Shown here piece after piece: positions 17,282 through 25,897 of a stretch of 64,000 nt of DNA. Origin of the DNA: CATOSP01 sp965216155 (GTDB lineage Bacteria; Chloroflexota; Dehalococcoidia; Lucifugimonadales; UBA3495); assembly GCA_965216155.1 (NCBI GenBank), contig CBDCFD010000006.1:868001-932000 (forward strand). The letters run 5' to 3'. The stretch's first letter is position 1; the number at the start of each line of letters is the position of its first letter. The notes under the pieces are model-generated. The model saw only the letters and a program-made list of their open reading frames with translations, searched no databases and was not told the DNA's origin. The translations under genes were made by a program, and so were the position numbers.

Positions 17282-17951
17282 ATGAAAATCCAACCGGAAT
17301 TCCCGCTGTGCCGCGTGGACGATCCCATGCGGAGGGCGGAACAGACTATCTACCGTATCCTGGAGGAGAGCGAAGCCCCCCCGCGCCCTCTATGAGGCCA
17401 GGATCCTGCCCCACGGGCGGCAGATCGACTTTCCCGTGTGGATCGAGGGCGTGGCCCGCTACGCCATCGAGGCGAAGGGGGGCCGGTACATCATCGATCC
17501 TGAGACTGGCGAGTGGCGCCTCCTCACTGACGCGGGGCGGCACCGCCAGGCTTCGCCCCCGGCCCAGGCGTGGGATGCGGCGAAGAGCATCCCCGAGGTC
17601 ATCAAGGAACGCTTCCACCGCGGGGTCTATATCATCGCGGTTTTAGCCTTCCCAAACATGGAGCCGGACCAGGTCATCGCGGACGCGGCCGCCCAGCGTC
17701 ATGTCGACGTCATCTTCGGCGCCGACCTCTGGGTGGAGCGCCTGGTGGAACTGGCTGGACCCCATCACATCATCGTCCCGCCCACCGCGGAGCAGATCGA
17801 CCAGGAGGTGGCGTTGGTCATGCCCGAGCTGGCGCCTCGGGAGACCGCAGATCCCAAGCCCCAGGTGGTCATTCAGCACGTCGAGCATCTGCACCTCCAC
17901 GTCGGACCCGAAGGGGTTCAGGGGCTCAGCGACCTGACGGGCGCCGGCTAG
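17282..17951 (+). pseudogene. NERD-like nuclease-domain protein frameshifted in a C7 run
   Basis: ATG 17282 has a strong AAGGAGAAGGA site upstream. The first frame reads into a C-run at 17376-17382 and then stops at TGA; removing one C joins it to the frame that reads RALYEARILPHGRQIDFPVW, ARYAIEAKGGRYIIDPETGE and VYIIAVLAFPNMEPDQVIAD. The joined product is a NERD-type nuclease-related domain with the acidic/lysine core D...E-A-K. The C-terminus ends in a His-rich VEHLHLHVG segment. The lesion is in a homopolymer, so a sequencing error or slippage is as likely as true loss. Confidence 0.65.
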
Positions 17952-18116
17952 GCATCCCATCCCGGGGCAGCGCCTCCGGCAGACTGGCCCAGGCCGGCGG
18001 GCCGGCGGGCCGGATGACGCCGGGGGCGCTGCGCCTCGTGGTGAGGTGAATCGTATGACATCAACTTCAGGGCGCCCGTGATCGAACGGACCTCCCTGAC
18101 CAGCTGGAGAGACACG

Positions 18117-18338
18117 ATGAACGGATATACCAAATGGGAGCGGCGGCTCCTGAAAGTGGGCTTCTTCTCGATGACGGGCTTGGCGATGACCGCCATGCTC
18201 ACTGGTTTCGTGGGCGTGGTGGTTGGGCACCGTGCCGTAGTCCTCGCTGGAGTCGGGGGTTGCGCCGCGGCCGCGGCCATTGGGGGCGCAACCGTCATTA
18301 CCCTCCAGATCATGGCTAGGCGGGGCCGACGCTCTTAG
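18117..18338 (+). CDS. small two-helix membrane protein
   Basis: This 73-residue protein begins MNGYTKWERRLLKVGFF and carries two hydrophobic helices (about residues 13-37 and 40-64) followed by a basic MARRGRRS tail, so it is likely an inner-membrane hairpin. ATG 18117 is favoured over the upstream in-frame ATG/GTG because of the GGAGAGACACG just before it. It lies downstream of the NERD-like gene and touches the next frame (TAGTG overlap). Family not recognised. Confidence 0.5.
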   Translation: MNGYTKWERRLLKVGFFSMTGLAMTAMLTGFVGVVVGHRAVVLAGVGGCAAAAAIGGATVITLQIMARRGRRS

Positions 18339-18562
18339 TGTCGGTAACCGGCTTAGTCCTGCCGGACCTGGTGGAGCTGGGTGCGGAGCGTAAGGTGCAC
18401 GTCAGGCCGACGTCGGCCAGCATCGCCGCGGAGGCGGAGCTCGTGCTCCCTGGAGCTGGCTGTCAGGCCTGGGCCCCGAGGCCGGCGGAACAGCCGACCC
18501 ATGAGGTCCACATCCACGTCAGGCCTTCCGGCCCGACGGACCTGCAGGAAGCCGCCGACTAA
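18338..18562 (+). CDS. small hypothetical protein with a His-rich C-terminus
   Basis: A 74-residue frame starts at GTG 18338, which overlaps the previous stop codon by one base, suggesting coupled translation. It is not a known family. The C-terminus reads HEVHIHVRPSGPTDLQEA, resembling the EHLHLHVGPEGVQGLSDL tail of the NERD-like protein upstream, so both may use the same H-x-H-x short motif or descend from a duplicated tail. Evidence for real coding is moderate. Confidence 0.4.
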   Translation: MSVTGLVLPDLVELGAERKVHVRPTSASIAAEAELVLPGAGCQAWAPRPAEQPTHEVHIHVRPSGPTDLQEAAD

Positions 18563-18952
18563 CACCGTAGGGAGCTTCCGGAGAGCCTGGGCAGGACGGC
18601 GATCAGGTGGACCTGGAACTCCCCTTCATTTGTCATTATCAGAGAGTCGTCAGCACCGGAATACCGTGGCCATATCCAGGTACATAGCCAGCCCCGGTCA
18701 CGGAGTGCAGCTCCCGGGAATGTACCCCTGGCCGGCGAGCGGAATCGCCGGAGCAACTCCCGCGGCGCTGGAAACCAAGTGTCCGGTACTCCTGGGGGAT
18801 TCCCCACGGATCCACCCCGTTTGCTTAACAGCCCCCCTACATCAGCACCGACAGGAATTGCAGGACGCTTTCCCACTGAACTGTCCGGTAGTTGTAGCTG
18901 ATGGTGGGGTATTTCAACAGGCCTGGGTTGCAGAACCACCGGCTGGAGCACC
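18563..18952. other. non-coding spacer between convergent mobile-element gene sets
   Basis: About 390 bases separate the plus-strand small genes from the minus-strand gene at 18953. I find no supported gene or strong terminator. Confidence 0.4.
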
Positions 18953-19777
18953 CTACTGAAGTGTCCTGGCCCTCCGGGCAGCCCGGTCCACCATCTTGGC
19001 CCACTGGCCGAACATCCGGCAGGCGTCCCGCCGGATATGCCGATAGTCTTTCAGGAGGCTCCGAAACGCCTGACGAGGATCCGTCTTGGTCCGGGACATC
19101 GTTAACCGCCTCAGGGCATTTCCTGACCGGATCTCGTGCTTATGCCGGTCCTCCAGCATCAGACAACGCTGCAGCGATTGCTCCACCCGTGGCTCTTCCG
19201 CCTGGTAGTGCCGGTTAGCGCCATAGGTGATGATGGCCCGCACACGCTGCAGGCACAGGCGCTCCGCATCAGTGAGAGCGGTCTCTTTCACCCGCCTTGC
19301 AGCGGTCCAGTCGGCCTCGGCTACCCGACGGTTGATCCCTCCCAACACTTGCAATCGTTGGCGAGCCCGGTCCGGGGCAGTAGGCGCTGTTCTAACCGGC
19401 GCTGGGGGCGGTGTTGGTGGCATCGGAGCGGAAACCGGCTTGTTCGCGGAAGGTCCTGCCCCTGCCTTGGCCTCATTCAGAACACGGTCCATCTCCGCCT
19501 GGAGTTGGGGATCGATGGGCGGCAAATCCCGATCCAGGCCCTCGGCGAGGGCCTCGGTCTGGGGGTCCGACCAGATGTATTCCTCTCCGAGCAACTTTTC
19601 GCAGACCTCGGGCGAGGGTTTGCTGTAGTCCAGCGACCGTCCCGTCCGCTGCCAGAGGTGAGCCCGGTGCTCCCTGGCGAAATCGCTCAACCCCTCCGGG
19701 CGGCCCTTCCGCCGCCAGACGCTTTCCGGACCCTCCCATACGCCGGTGAGGACTTCCTTCTGGGTGGTGGTGAGCAC
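18953..19777 (-). CDS. hypothetical basic protein of mobile element B
   Basis: The 274-residue frame starts at ATG 19777, 16 bases after the stop of the frameshifted replication-relaxation-like gene and in the same direction, so they likely form an operon. The first ~90 residues are mixed, residues ~95-140 are a Pro/Ala-rich linker (APMPPTPPPAPVR), and the C-terminal half is strongly basic and helical with many Arg/His, consistent with nucleic acid binding. No family recognised. Confidence 0.6.
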   Translation of the reverse strand: MLTTTQKEVLTGVWEGPESVWRRKGRPEGLSDFAREHRAHLWQRTGRSLDYSKPSPEVCEKLLGEEYIWSDPQTEALAEGLDRDLPPIDPQLQAEMDRVLNEAKAGAGPSANKPVSAPMPPTPPPAPVRTAPTAPDRARQRLQVLGGINRRVAEADWTAARRVKETALTDAERLCLQRVRAIITYGANRHYQAEEPRVEQSLQRCLMLEDRHKHEIRSGNALRRLTMSRTKTDPRQAFRSLLKDYRHIRRDACRMFGQWAKMVDRAARRARTLQ

Positions 19778-19792
19778 AGGCAGATCTCCCGC

Positions 19793-21288
19793 CTAGTCGT
19801 CGAAGCGCTTCGCAGGCAGCGCCTCGCCGGTGATCACCAATATGGGGAACGACTTTCCCAGACGGACCCGGGCCAGGCGGTATGAGCGGTACTTCTCCTC
19901 TATGCGCCGCTGCGCCGTCGCTGTGAACTCCACCTCGACGGGGACCCAGATCCCTTCCTCCCGGCCGGGTACCGGCAGCAGCACCCACAGATCTGGGACC
20001 AGCTGGCCATCGTGCCAGGACACCACCCATCTCCAGCCAGCCACCACCGGCATCCCAGCCCTCCGGAACGCCGCTGCCACCGCTGCCACCGCCGAGTCGT
20101 GGCGCCGTTCCCGTACTGCATCTTCTCCCTCCGGGTCCAGATGCGTGACCTCCACCAGCCGGCCGGCATCCACCCTATCCCGAGCAGCCAGCATGTCGCG
20201 ACCCCTCTGGGTGATGTACAGGTTTTTCTCCTTTTCCCCCACGCTTGTAACCAGGCCTCGAGCTTCCAGGCGGTTTAATGCAATGTTGACTGAGCCGCCG
20301 GACATGTTAAACGCCTTCACCAGGTCCGCCCTGGTGGCTGCCCGGAATTCAGATAAAAAGGAGAAGAGCCGGTACTCCCGAATGCCGCCGAGAGCTACCA
20401 GGTCGGGACCCTCTCCGATGGCCGCAGCCTCGGGGTTGCCGATCGACCTGGCCTGCGGAGGCTTCTCCCTCAGAGTCCACTCGCTGTGACTCGCCTCTGC
20501 AGACCAAGGGCTCCGGCTGTGTCCACAGCCCCCACCTGCACGTCGTCGCCGTAGGCGGTCCTCGACCGGAACGCTGCAAACTGGTCCAGGCCGATGGCCG
20601 CCACGGGAGGTTCTATATCCCACCGGATGGGATCTGCAGGACCTCGGGGGCAGCGGATGAACCGGGAAGCCAGCCGGAGACTGCGGGCCCGGTAGTCCTC
20701 CTGGGGCAGCAGGCCGGCCCAGAAGAAGGGTATGGAGTAGGACCTGGGGCGCTTGGCATGCCGCTCAACCTGCCAGATAGCTACGGCGTGCAGACGACCA
20801 CTGGGCAACCACCGGACCTCCGTCAGGGTGGGCTGGCCCAGCCATCTATAACTGCTGCAGGACGGGTCCGGATGCGGGGACTGCCACTGGAATGGTGCGG
20901 CGAGCCCGCTGGTCCAGAACCTGGGCAGGATCTCATAGAGGGATTCGATCATGGGCAGCCATTCCAGCATCCGTGTGACCCCCTCTTCCGTCATCTGCCA
21001 GGTCAGGGGCAGCGCTGCCCGAAGCAGGCCCTGGTGCTGGAAGGGCCGGGTCACGTGCATAACGCCGAACTGCGTCAGCACATACCGCCGCTGCATCCGG
21101 CGGGTTACGCCCAGCTCGCGGCCGACAATCAGTTTGTCCTTCTCCATCTGATGACAGGCCCCGTACACGTCGGGATCCGAGAGACCCAACCTTATGGCGA
21201 TATCCGAGGCAGAGGCCCACTGCTGATGCGCCAGAACAACGGCGATCCGCTCATCGAGGGGAAACTGTTCGAGTGCTGGCTGCTGCAT
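19793..21288 (-). pseudogene. frameshifted replication-relaxation-like protein of mobile element B
   Basis: ATG 21288 is preceded by a near-perfect GGAGGTGAC. The first frame gives an N-terminal winged helix (SASDIAIRLGLSDPDVYGAC, then RRMQRRYVLTQFGV) and a central domain, and ends at 20470; the rest continues in another frame from about 20490 with a second winged helix (NMSGGSVNIALNRLEARGLV) and a C-terminal segment VPVEVEFTATAQRRIEEKYR. The same order occurs in the intact protein at 10745-12505 (there HYIEFERTAVRPERVAEKL). A single frameshift near 20490 splits it. Confidence 0.65.
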
Positions 21289-21293
21289 GGTAG

Positions 21294-21572
21294 TCACCTC
21301 CGGTCCGACTCCCACATCGGGTATAACGGGGAAATTTGGCTCCACTTGCGTTGGAAAGGGCGGAGGTCTATGACTAACGTACTTAAAGTGAGCCAAAAAT
21401 TACAGGTTGGAGTTTGTGACCCGCCCCGTTGTTGCTCGGCGATTTTGTCAATAGCCTTGGCTGAGCCCGGGCCGCCCAGCAGTGTGAATGTGCTCTCCAG
21501 TGGCTCCGCCGCCTCCCTTTGAGGTGGCGTCATCGGGAAGCTCGGCGCTTCCATCGCTCCGGGTATTGTCAT
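21294..21572 (-). CDS. small hypothetical protein upstream of the element-B replication gene
   Basis: ATG 21572 has GGAGG five bases upstream, and the 92-residue frame stops at 21294, immediately before the ribosome site of the next gene. It begins MTIPGAMEAPSFPMTPPQRE and contains LLGGPGSAKAIDKIAEQQ. No family is recognised. Its placement between the HTH gene and the replication gene fits a three-gene mobile-element operon. Confidence 0.45.
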   Translation of the reverse strand: MTIPGAMEAPSFPMTPPQREAAEPLESTFTLLGGPGSAKAIDKIAEQQRGGSQTPTCNFWLTLSTLVIDLRPFQRKWSQISPLYPMWESDRR

Positions 21573-21647
21573 CGTCGCCTCCGTGTTGATGTCGTGCCTG
21601 AAAGTAACCCGGCCCAGGTGGGACCGTGACGGGGCCCGGGTGTGCTT

Positions 21648-21767
21648 GGGGCGATCCTCAATTGTCTTCGTAGCCTCCGCCGCTGATGCTCTTAGCCATG
21701 TCCATAGCCGTCCGTGGGGAACCACCAGGATTAGGGGCGATCCTCAATTGTCTTCGTAGCCTCCGCC
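21648..21767. repeat. 34-bp exact direct repeat, copies 86 bp apart
   Basis: The sequence starting GGGGCGATCCTCAATTGTCT and ending CGTAGCCTCCGCC is present at 21648-21681 and again at 21734-21767. The second copy is the 3' end of the HTH gene (21731-22111); the first lies downstream in the gap. It may be a local duplication or an attachment-core duplication. Confidence 0.8.
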
Positions 21768-22111
21768 CGTAGCCATTCCTTCAGAAGGAAAGTTGGGATA
21801 GTGATTTTACGACCATCTTTGATGTGAGGTATAGGATATTCTCGTCTCCTAAGCCAAACCTGTAATTTGGGTACCGACACATTGAGCGCCTTGGCCGCCC
21901 CTTTTGCGTTGTAACAAGAAATCCCATTGCCATCGGTGGTGCTTTCCTCCGCCTTGGCCGAGACCCAGGCGCACAGCGCGTCCGAATCCTCGTCGGTCCA
22001 CTGTCGCCATCCGGTGGGAGCGTCGGGGTCACGGGCCAGGAGGAGGGGAACGGCGCTGGTCCCGCAAAGCCCCTCCAGGAAAATCCGCAAGTCTTCCGGC
22101 TCAATGATCAT
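21731..22111 (-). CDS. excisionase-like helix-turn-helix protein
   Basis: This 126-residue protein starts at ATG 22111 with AGGTG upstream. Residues ~68-118 read AKGAAKALNVSVPKLQVWLR, then IPHIKDGRKITIPTFLLKEWL. This is the MerR/excisionase-type pattern of a winged helix followed by a beta wing. Such proteins set the direction of recombination or regulate integrated elements. The N-terminal half (PLLLARDPDAPTGWRQWTDE) is unknown. It heads the minus-strand gene set of element B, and its last 34 bases are repeated downstream. Confidence 0.6.
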   Translation of the reverse strand: MIIEPEDLRIFLEGLCGTSAVPLLLARDPDAPTGWRQWTDEDSDALCAWVSAKAEESTTDGNGISCYNAKGAAKALNVSVPKLQVWLRRREYPIPHIKDGRKITIPTFLLKEWLRAEATKTIEDRP

Positions 22112-22204
22112 GTTGCACCTGACAGGCGTGGCTTTCCGGATGTGATGTCCCTAATGCGTACCTAAATTAATGGTAGCTGAACGACTCGACCTTCCGTTTT
22201 GTCA

Positions 22205-22561
22205 TTAAGTGCAAGAGGGAGCGCCGCTCTGGTGCAGCGCCTGCACCGGGGAGCAGCATCGCCGGAGAACACGGCAGGACGCCCACCGAAATCGGACCCG
22301 GTGTTCATCGTGGTAGGTCGGACACGGAGTAGAGGTCCGGAAGGATTCTCCACGTCCTGGAGAGTCCACCTTCATGGAGTGCCCGGTTCCGGCCAGAAAT
22401 CGGAGAAAAAGGCCGCTCTCTTTTTTCTTGTGATGGTGGGTCGCAGGTGTGCAATCCCGGCCGTCCAGGTGCCGCAGATACCTGTCGAGGTGGTCCCATA
22501 GGGTGGGCTCCACCGGTCCACCCGGCGCGGCCTGATCCCCATTGCCTGACCCTTCCGGCAT
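22205..22561 (-). pseudogene. tyrosine-recombinase N-terminal (SAM-like) domain remnant
   Basis: The beginning of the frame reads TLWDHLDRYLRHLDGRDCTP, ATHHHKKKESGLFLRFLAGTG, matching the core-binding domain of phage-type integrases ('yL.hL..rg.spaT...y..dL..Fl.fL'). After about residue 60 the similarity ends and no catalytic domain follows. Another integrase fragment, the C-terminal part, lies at 24869-25300 on the same strand, but the order excludes a simple split of one gene. Confidence 0.55.
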
Positions 22562-22953
22562 CTCCCCCTCCGGTGCGCGTGGTCTTGCCGTCTCGGCTAC
22601 CGCATCATTTATTTTCTCAGAGGAGCTTGACTTCGCGTTTTATCATTTCCGTCGAAAAGCTGGAGATGCCCACCCAGACAAGGCGGAAGGGCAACGACAG
22701 ACGGTGCGAGCATGTCTTGGCGATGGGACCCTCACCCGCTTCTCAGGGGAGGGATCGCATCGTGTGGGGGATGATGAAGAGGTCACCCCGCCCGGAGAGT
22801 GAGGCTCCCCAGCAGCTGAGCTGACGGGTGTCTGGCGCATGGTTAGCGCTCCCGGTCTCTTCCCGGTGTCACGAAATGGGACCGTTTCCTAACTGTTACA
22901 AAATGACGTATGGCAGCTAGACGCCGTGTGTTTCAAAATGGTAATTGGGGAAC
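22562..22953. other. spacer between recombinase remnants
   Basis: No gene is supported in these ~390 bases; it probably consists of decayed mobile-element DNA. Confidence 0.35.
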
Positions 22954-23470
22954 ATGACCACCTACGGCTACATCCGCACCAGCAGGCGCCGCCAGGAGGG
23001 AGTCCCAGGCAGCGACCCGGAGTCCCAACTCCTGGAGCTCCACGCCGCCGGCGTCCAGGACCGTTACGTCCACCGGGACGTCGGCGCGTCTCCGGGACCT
23101 CCGGGAGATGGGGGTGAAAATCCGTTCCCTGAACCAGGCGGAGGCCTCCTAGGCCCAGTATCTGGACGCGGACCCGAACACCCCCGAGACATTCCTTGCG
23201 GACATCCTGGCCAGCTTCGCGGCCAGGACAGCCGAGCGGGAACTGGAGGCCATCCGGCGCCGGACCGTGGCCGGAATAAACCGGGCCAGGGCCGAGGGAA
23301 AGTTCCCCGGCCGCCCTGGCAAGCTCCGGGACGACCAAGTCCACTTTGCCCTGGAGCGCCGCCGCCAGGGCTGGATCCTCAGGCGTATCGGCCACTCCCT
23401 GGGCGTCAGCCATGTCACCGTTTCCCGATACCTGGAGCAGGCACATTCAGGTAACTCCACGCCCGCGGCG
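22954..23470 (+). pseudogene. serine recombinase (resolvase/invertase) broken by frameshift and stop
   Basis: ATG 22954 begins TTYGYIRTSRRRQEG and SDPESQLLELHAAGVQD, the start of a serine recombinase with the catalytic Ser in RTS. Near 23080 the frame changes to one reading RLRDLREMGVKIRSLNQAE, and a TAG interrupts at about 23146. Homology resumes with AQYLDADPNTPETFLADILA and the RELEAIRRRTVAGINRARAEG hinge, then a C-terminal HTH ending near VSHVTVSRYLEQA. It is non-functional as read. Confidence 0.7.
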
Positions 23471-23523
23471 CCGGCATCATCATCCACATCGTCCAGGAGA
23501 AGGACCTGCCCAACTTCGGCTAC

Positions 23524-23838
23524 GTGGAGGGAGGGAGGGAGATCCCGGCCGGGTTCCACCCGTGGGCCGCCCTGGACACCGGGGACTGGAGCCTGACATT
23601 CCCTGACGGCCGCACCATCCGCTACGGCTCATTCCCGGAGATCCACCAAGACCTGGGGGAGATCATGCTTCACTGGCCTGCCGGTCCCAGGGAGGCGGTG
23701 CATACCAGGAGGAACCGGCAGGAGGCGGAATTAGTTGACGATCTGGCGGAGCAGTGGGGGGAGACCGGGGCCAGGGTGTTGGAGAAGATCAGGGAGAGGG
23801 ATTGCGCCATGGCCCATAATGCCGGCCCTGAGCCTTGA
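23524..23838 (+). CDS. hypothetical protein downstream of the broken recombinase
   Basis: The frame gives at least 104 residues, and similarity-like coding appears to start earlier in the same frame (GIIIHIVQEKDLPNFGYVEG), so the 5' end is uncertain. The sequence FHPWAALDTGDWSLTFPDGR suggests a small globular protein, with an acidic helical C-terminus. No family is recognised; it is probably a passenger of the mobile element. Confidence 0.4.
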   Translation: MEGGREIPAGFHPWAALDTGDWSLTFPDGRTIRYGSFPEIHQDLGEIMLHWPAGPREAVHTRRNRQEAELVDDLAEQWGETGARVLEKIRERDCAMAHNAGPEP

Positions 23839-23893
23839 TTTCCTGCAACATGCAACATGACATCGGTTAGCCACCGCCCGAGGAGAGGTGCCA

Positions 23894-24679
23894 ATGGTTG
23901 AAGACCGGACCCACGACGACTTGATAAGGGCGCATTTCTCCCAACAGGCTTCCCTGTGGGACGCCTACGTCACATCCGGCGGGAACGATGATGTTCTGTC
24001 GTGGAATATCTCGAACCTGGAGTTGCATCCCGATATGCGAGTGCTGGATGTGGCCGCCGGCACTGGGCTGGTGGCGCGGGCGACGGCGCCAAGGGTTGCT
24101 GATGCCGTGGCCGTCGACGTTACGCCGGAGATGGTTGCCCAGGGCAGGCGGCTGGCCGCAGCGGAGGGCTTGAGCAACTTCATTTTCGATGAGGGCGACG
24201 CCCGCAGCCTCCCGTACGACGACGCCAGCTTCGAGGTCGTGACCTGTCGCCTAGGAATGCACCAATTTGAGGACCCAGACCGGTGTCTCCGGGAGATGGT
24301 CCGGGTCTGCAAGTCCGGCGGCCAGGTCGCCATCATTGACATCACCACATCCGATGACCCCGCCACCGCGGAGACACACAACCGCCTGGAACGCCTGCGG
24401 GACCCGTCCCACACCAACGCGCTGGCCTCCAGCAGCCTGCGGGAAATGACTGAAGGTTGCGGGCTGACCATCGTCCACACCTCCTATTTCGATGCTCAGC
24501 GGAACCTGGACAGCTGGATGGACATGACCGGCACGCCCCCTGAATCCCGGAAGGTTATCCTTGAGGAGCTGCAAGCGGAACTCGACGGCGGCCCCGCCAC
24601 AGGGATGTATCCATACCTGGACAACGGGCGCTTCATGTTCTTGCACCGCTGGGCGATGCTGGTGGGACGCAAAGCGTGA
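23894..24679 (+). CDS. class I SAM-dependent methyltransferase (Methyltransf_11/UbiE-like)
   Basis: The 261-residue product has the Rossmann-fold SAM site VLDVAAGTGLVARA (motif I, residues ~46-59), an acidic residue ending strand 2 (AVDVTPEMV), GDARSLPYDDASFEVVTCR (motifs II-III) and LREMVRVCKSGGQVAIID (motif post-III). Such enzymes methylate small molecules or quinones; the substrate is not predictable. ATG 23894 is favoured, eight bases after AGGAG; GTG 23888 is an alternative. It sits as an isolated cargo gene among recombinase remnants. Confidence 0.85.
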   Translation: MVEDRTHDDLIRAHFSQQASLWDAYVTSGGNDDVLSWNISNLELHPDMRVLDVAAGTGLVARATAPRVADAVAVDVTPEMVAQGRRLAAAEGLSNFIFDEGDARSLPYDDASFEVVTCRLGMHQFEDPDRCLREMVRVCKSGGQVAIIDITTSDDPATAETHNRLERLRDPSHTNALASSSLREMTEGCGLTIVHTSYFDAQRNLDSWMDMTGTPPESRKVILEELQAELDGGPATGMYPYLDNGRFMFLHRWAMLVGRKA

Positions 24680-24868
24680 AGCCATCCTCCCGTTCTGGCC
24701 CCCTGTGGAACGCAAATTCCCCGCCCCGGGACAAGTCAACCGGGGCGGGGATGCGCATGCCCCGGATCAGGGTGAAACTCTTGCACAGCGGCACAAGGGT
24801 TTCTCTCAGGGCAGGGACCAATCTATCGCGACCTGGTGTCTCGCACTACTGCGTGAGGCGATGGACTG

Positions 24869-25300
24869 CTAGGCCGATGCAGGAGCCGAGCGTGCATAAT
24901 AGAGGGCCATCGCCCTCCCTGCCGGAATCCGGGACAGGGTTCTGGTGAACCGCGACGGCCCGACTGGAGACCTCCAGCTCCCCGCGCTCATCAGCGCGAT
25001 CGCATCGAAGCCGGCCTCGGCCAGGTCCATCGCCATACCCACCCGCGGGGATTCCCCTGAGTAGTGTCCCTTCAGTCCCGCCGCCTCGGCCGCGTCATGT
25101 ATCCGGCGGCTGATCTGCGGCTCCGACAGCTGGAACACCAGGTCCCGCGATGTGACGTTGCGGGGCCGGATTGCCATCAGAGCCCCCACCGCTGTGGGGC
25201 CCAGATACAGGACCTCGCCCTCTTGGTCTGTCCCGAACCGGGCCAGCCTCAGTAGTTTGTCCTGGCAACGTGCGATGCCAGATAGGTCCACTGCCGCCAC
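24869..25300 (-). pseudogene. tyrosine-recombinase C-terminal catalytic domain remnant
   Basis: The frame reads SRDLVFQLSEPQISRRIHDA, AEAAGLKGHYSGESPRVGMAM, DLAEAGFDAIALMSAGSWRS, and ends near ALYYARSA. This matches the second half of an XerC/phage integrase: the H-x-x-R box appears as YSGESPR (His missing or changed), then the GxW box. The upstream half is absent. It lies downstream of the truncated tRNA-Ser on the same strand, the classic position of an integrase next to its tRNA attachment site. Confidence 0.6.
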
Positions 25301-25774
25301 CGTCCGGGTTATGGGTCGATGCTAAGCCACACCCAGTTCCATCTGGGCTTGGGAAAGGCGATGTCGGGAAGGCTGCGACTTCTAGGTCTGTATTCCAGAC
25401 TCTATGGAGGCTCCTTCGGAACTCCGATAGCCCGTTCCCAGGATTGCGCCAGTCGACGATGACTGCAACAGATCCGTTTGGAGTTGAATGCCTGAGCCAC
25501 GTTAGAGTCAGAAGGATCCCGCCAAATCGGTCGTTGACGGGCCTTCTGGTGAGGCAACTTCCGGGGCAACCCTACAAGATCAATGGTGGTAAACGGCAAG
25601 GGATAGCCTGACGCCAAGGGTCGCTATAAGTCTGTGCAGCGGCAAACCTTGTAAATCCTTTTGTAAATCCTTTTCATTTCATCCCATTGGGTCTGGTTGT
25701 CAATGAGTGCTAAAAGTGGTCCTGATTACGCTGACATTTGCATTCCATTACACTCGGTTTACTCCATTTTCACT
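25301..25774. other. non-coding gap between integrase remnant and tRNA-Ser fragment
   Basis: No gene is supported. A small direct repeat, GTAAATCCTTTT, occurs twice around 25650-25675. Confidence 0.35.
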
Positions 25775-25825
25775 GGTGGCACCGGTTTTCAAGACCGGCG
25801 CATTCGTCCGCTCTGCTATCCCTCC
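25775..25825 (-). pseudogene. 5' part of a tRNA-Ser(UGA) gene, 3' half missing
   Basis: On the minus strand the sequence GGAGGGATAGCAGAGCGGAC continues through a D-arm and an anticodon arm CCGGT-CTTGAAA-ACCGG, with anticodon TGA, then TGCCACC. This is the acceptor 5' strand, D-arm and anticodon arm of a tRNA-Ser. Beyond 25775 there is no variable arm, T-arm (GTTCGAATC) or matching acceptor strand. The break just after the anticodon arm fits an old integration site. Confidence 0.65.
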
Positions 25826-25897
25826 GCAGAGCACTTGTTATTGTATAACCGATTTGGGGTTGGTGCAGCACGGGTTGGCTAATGCGATAATAACTTG

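Noticed and set aside
22205..25300. The two tyrosine-recombinase fragments as one gene split by an insertion
   Set aside because: On the minus strand the C-terminal part lies upstream of the N-terminal part, so a simple insertion cannot explain them.
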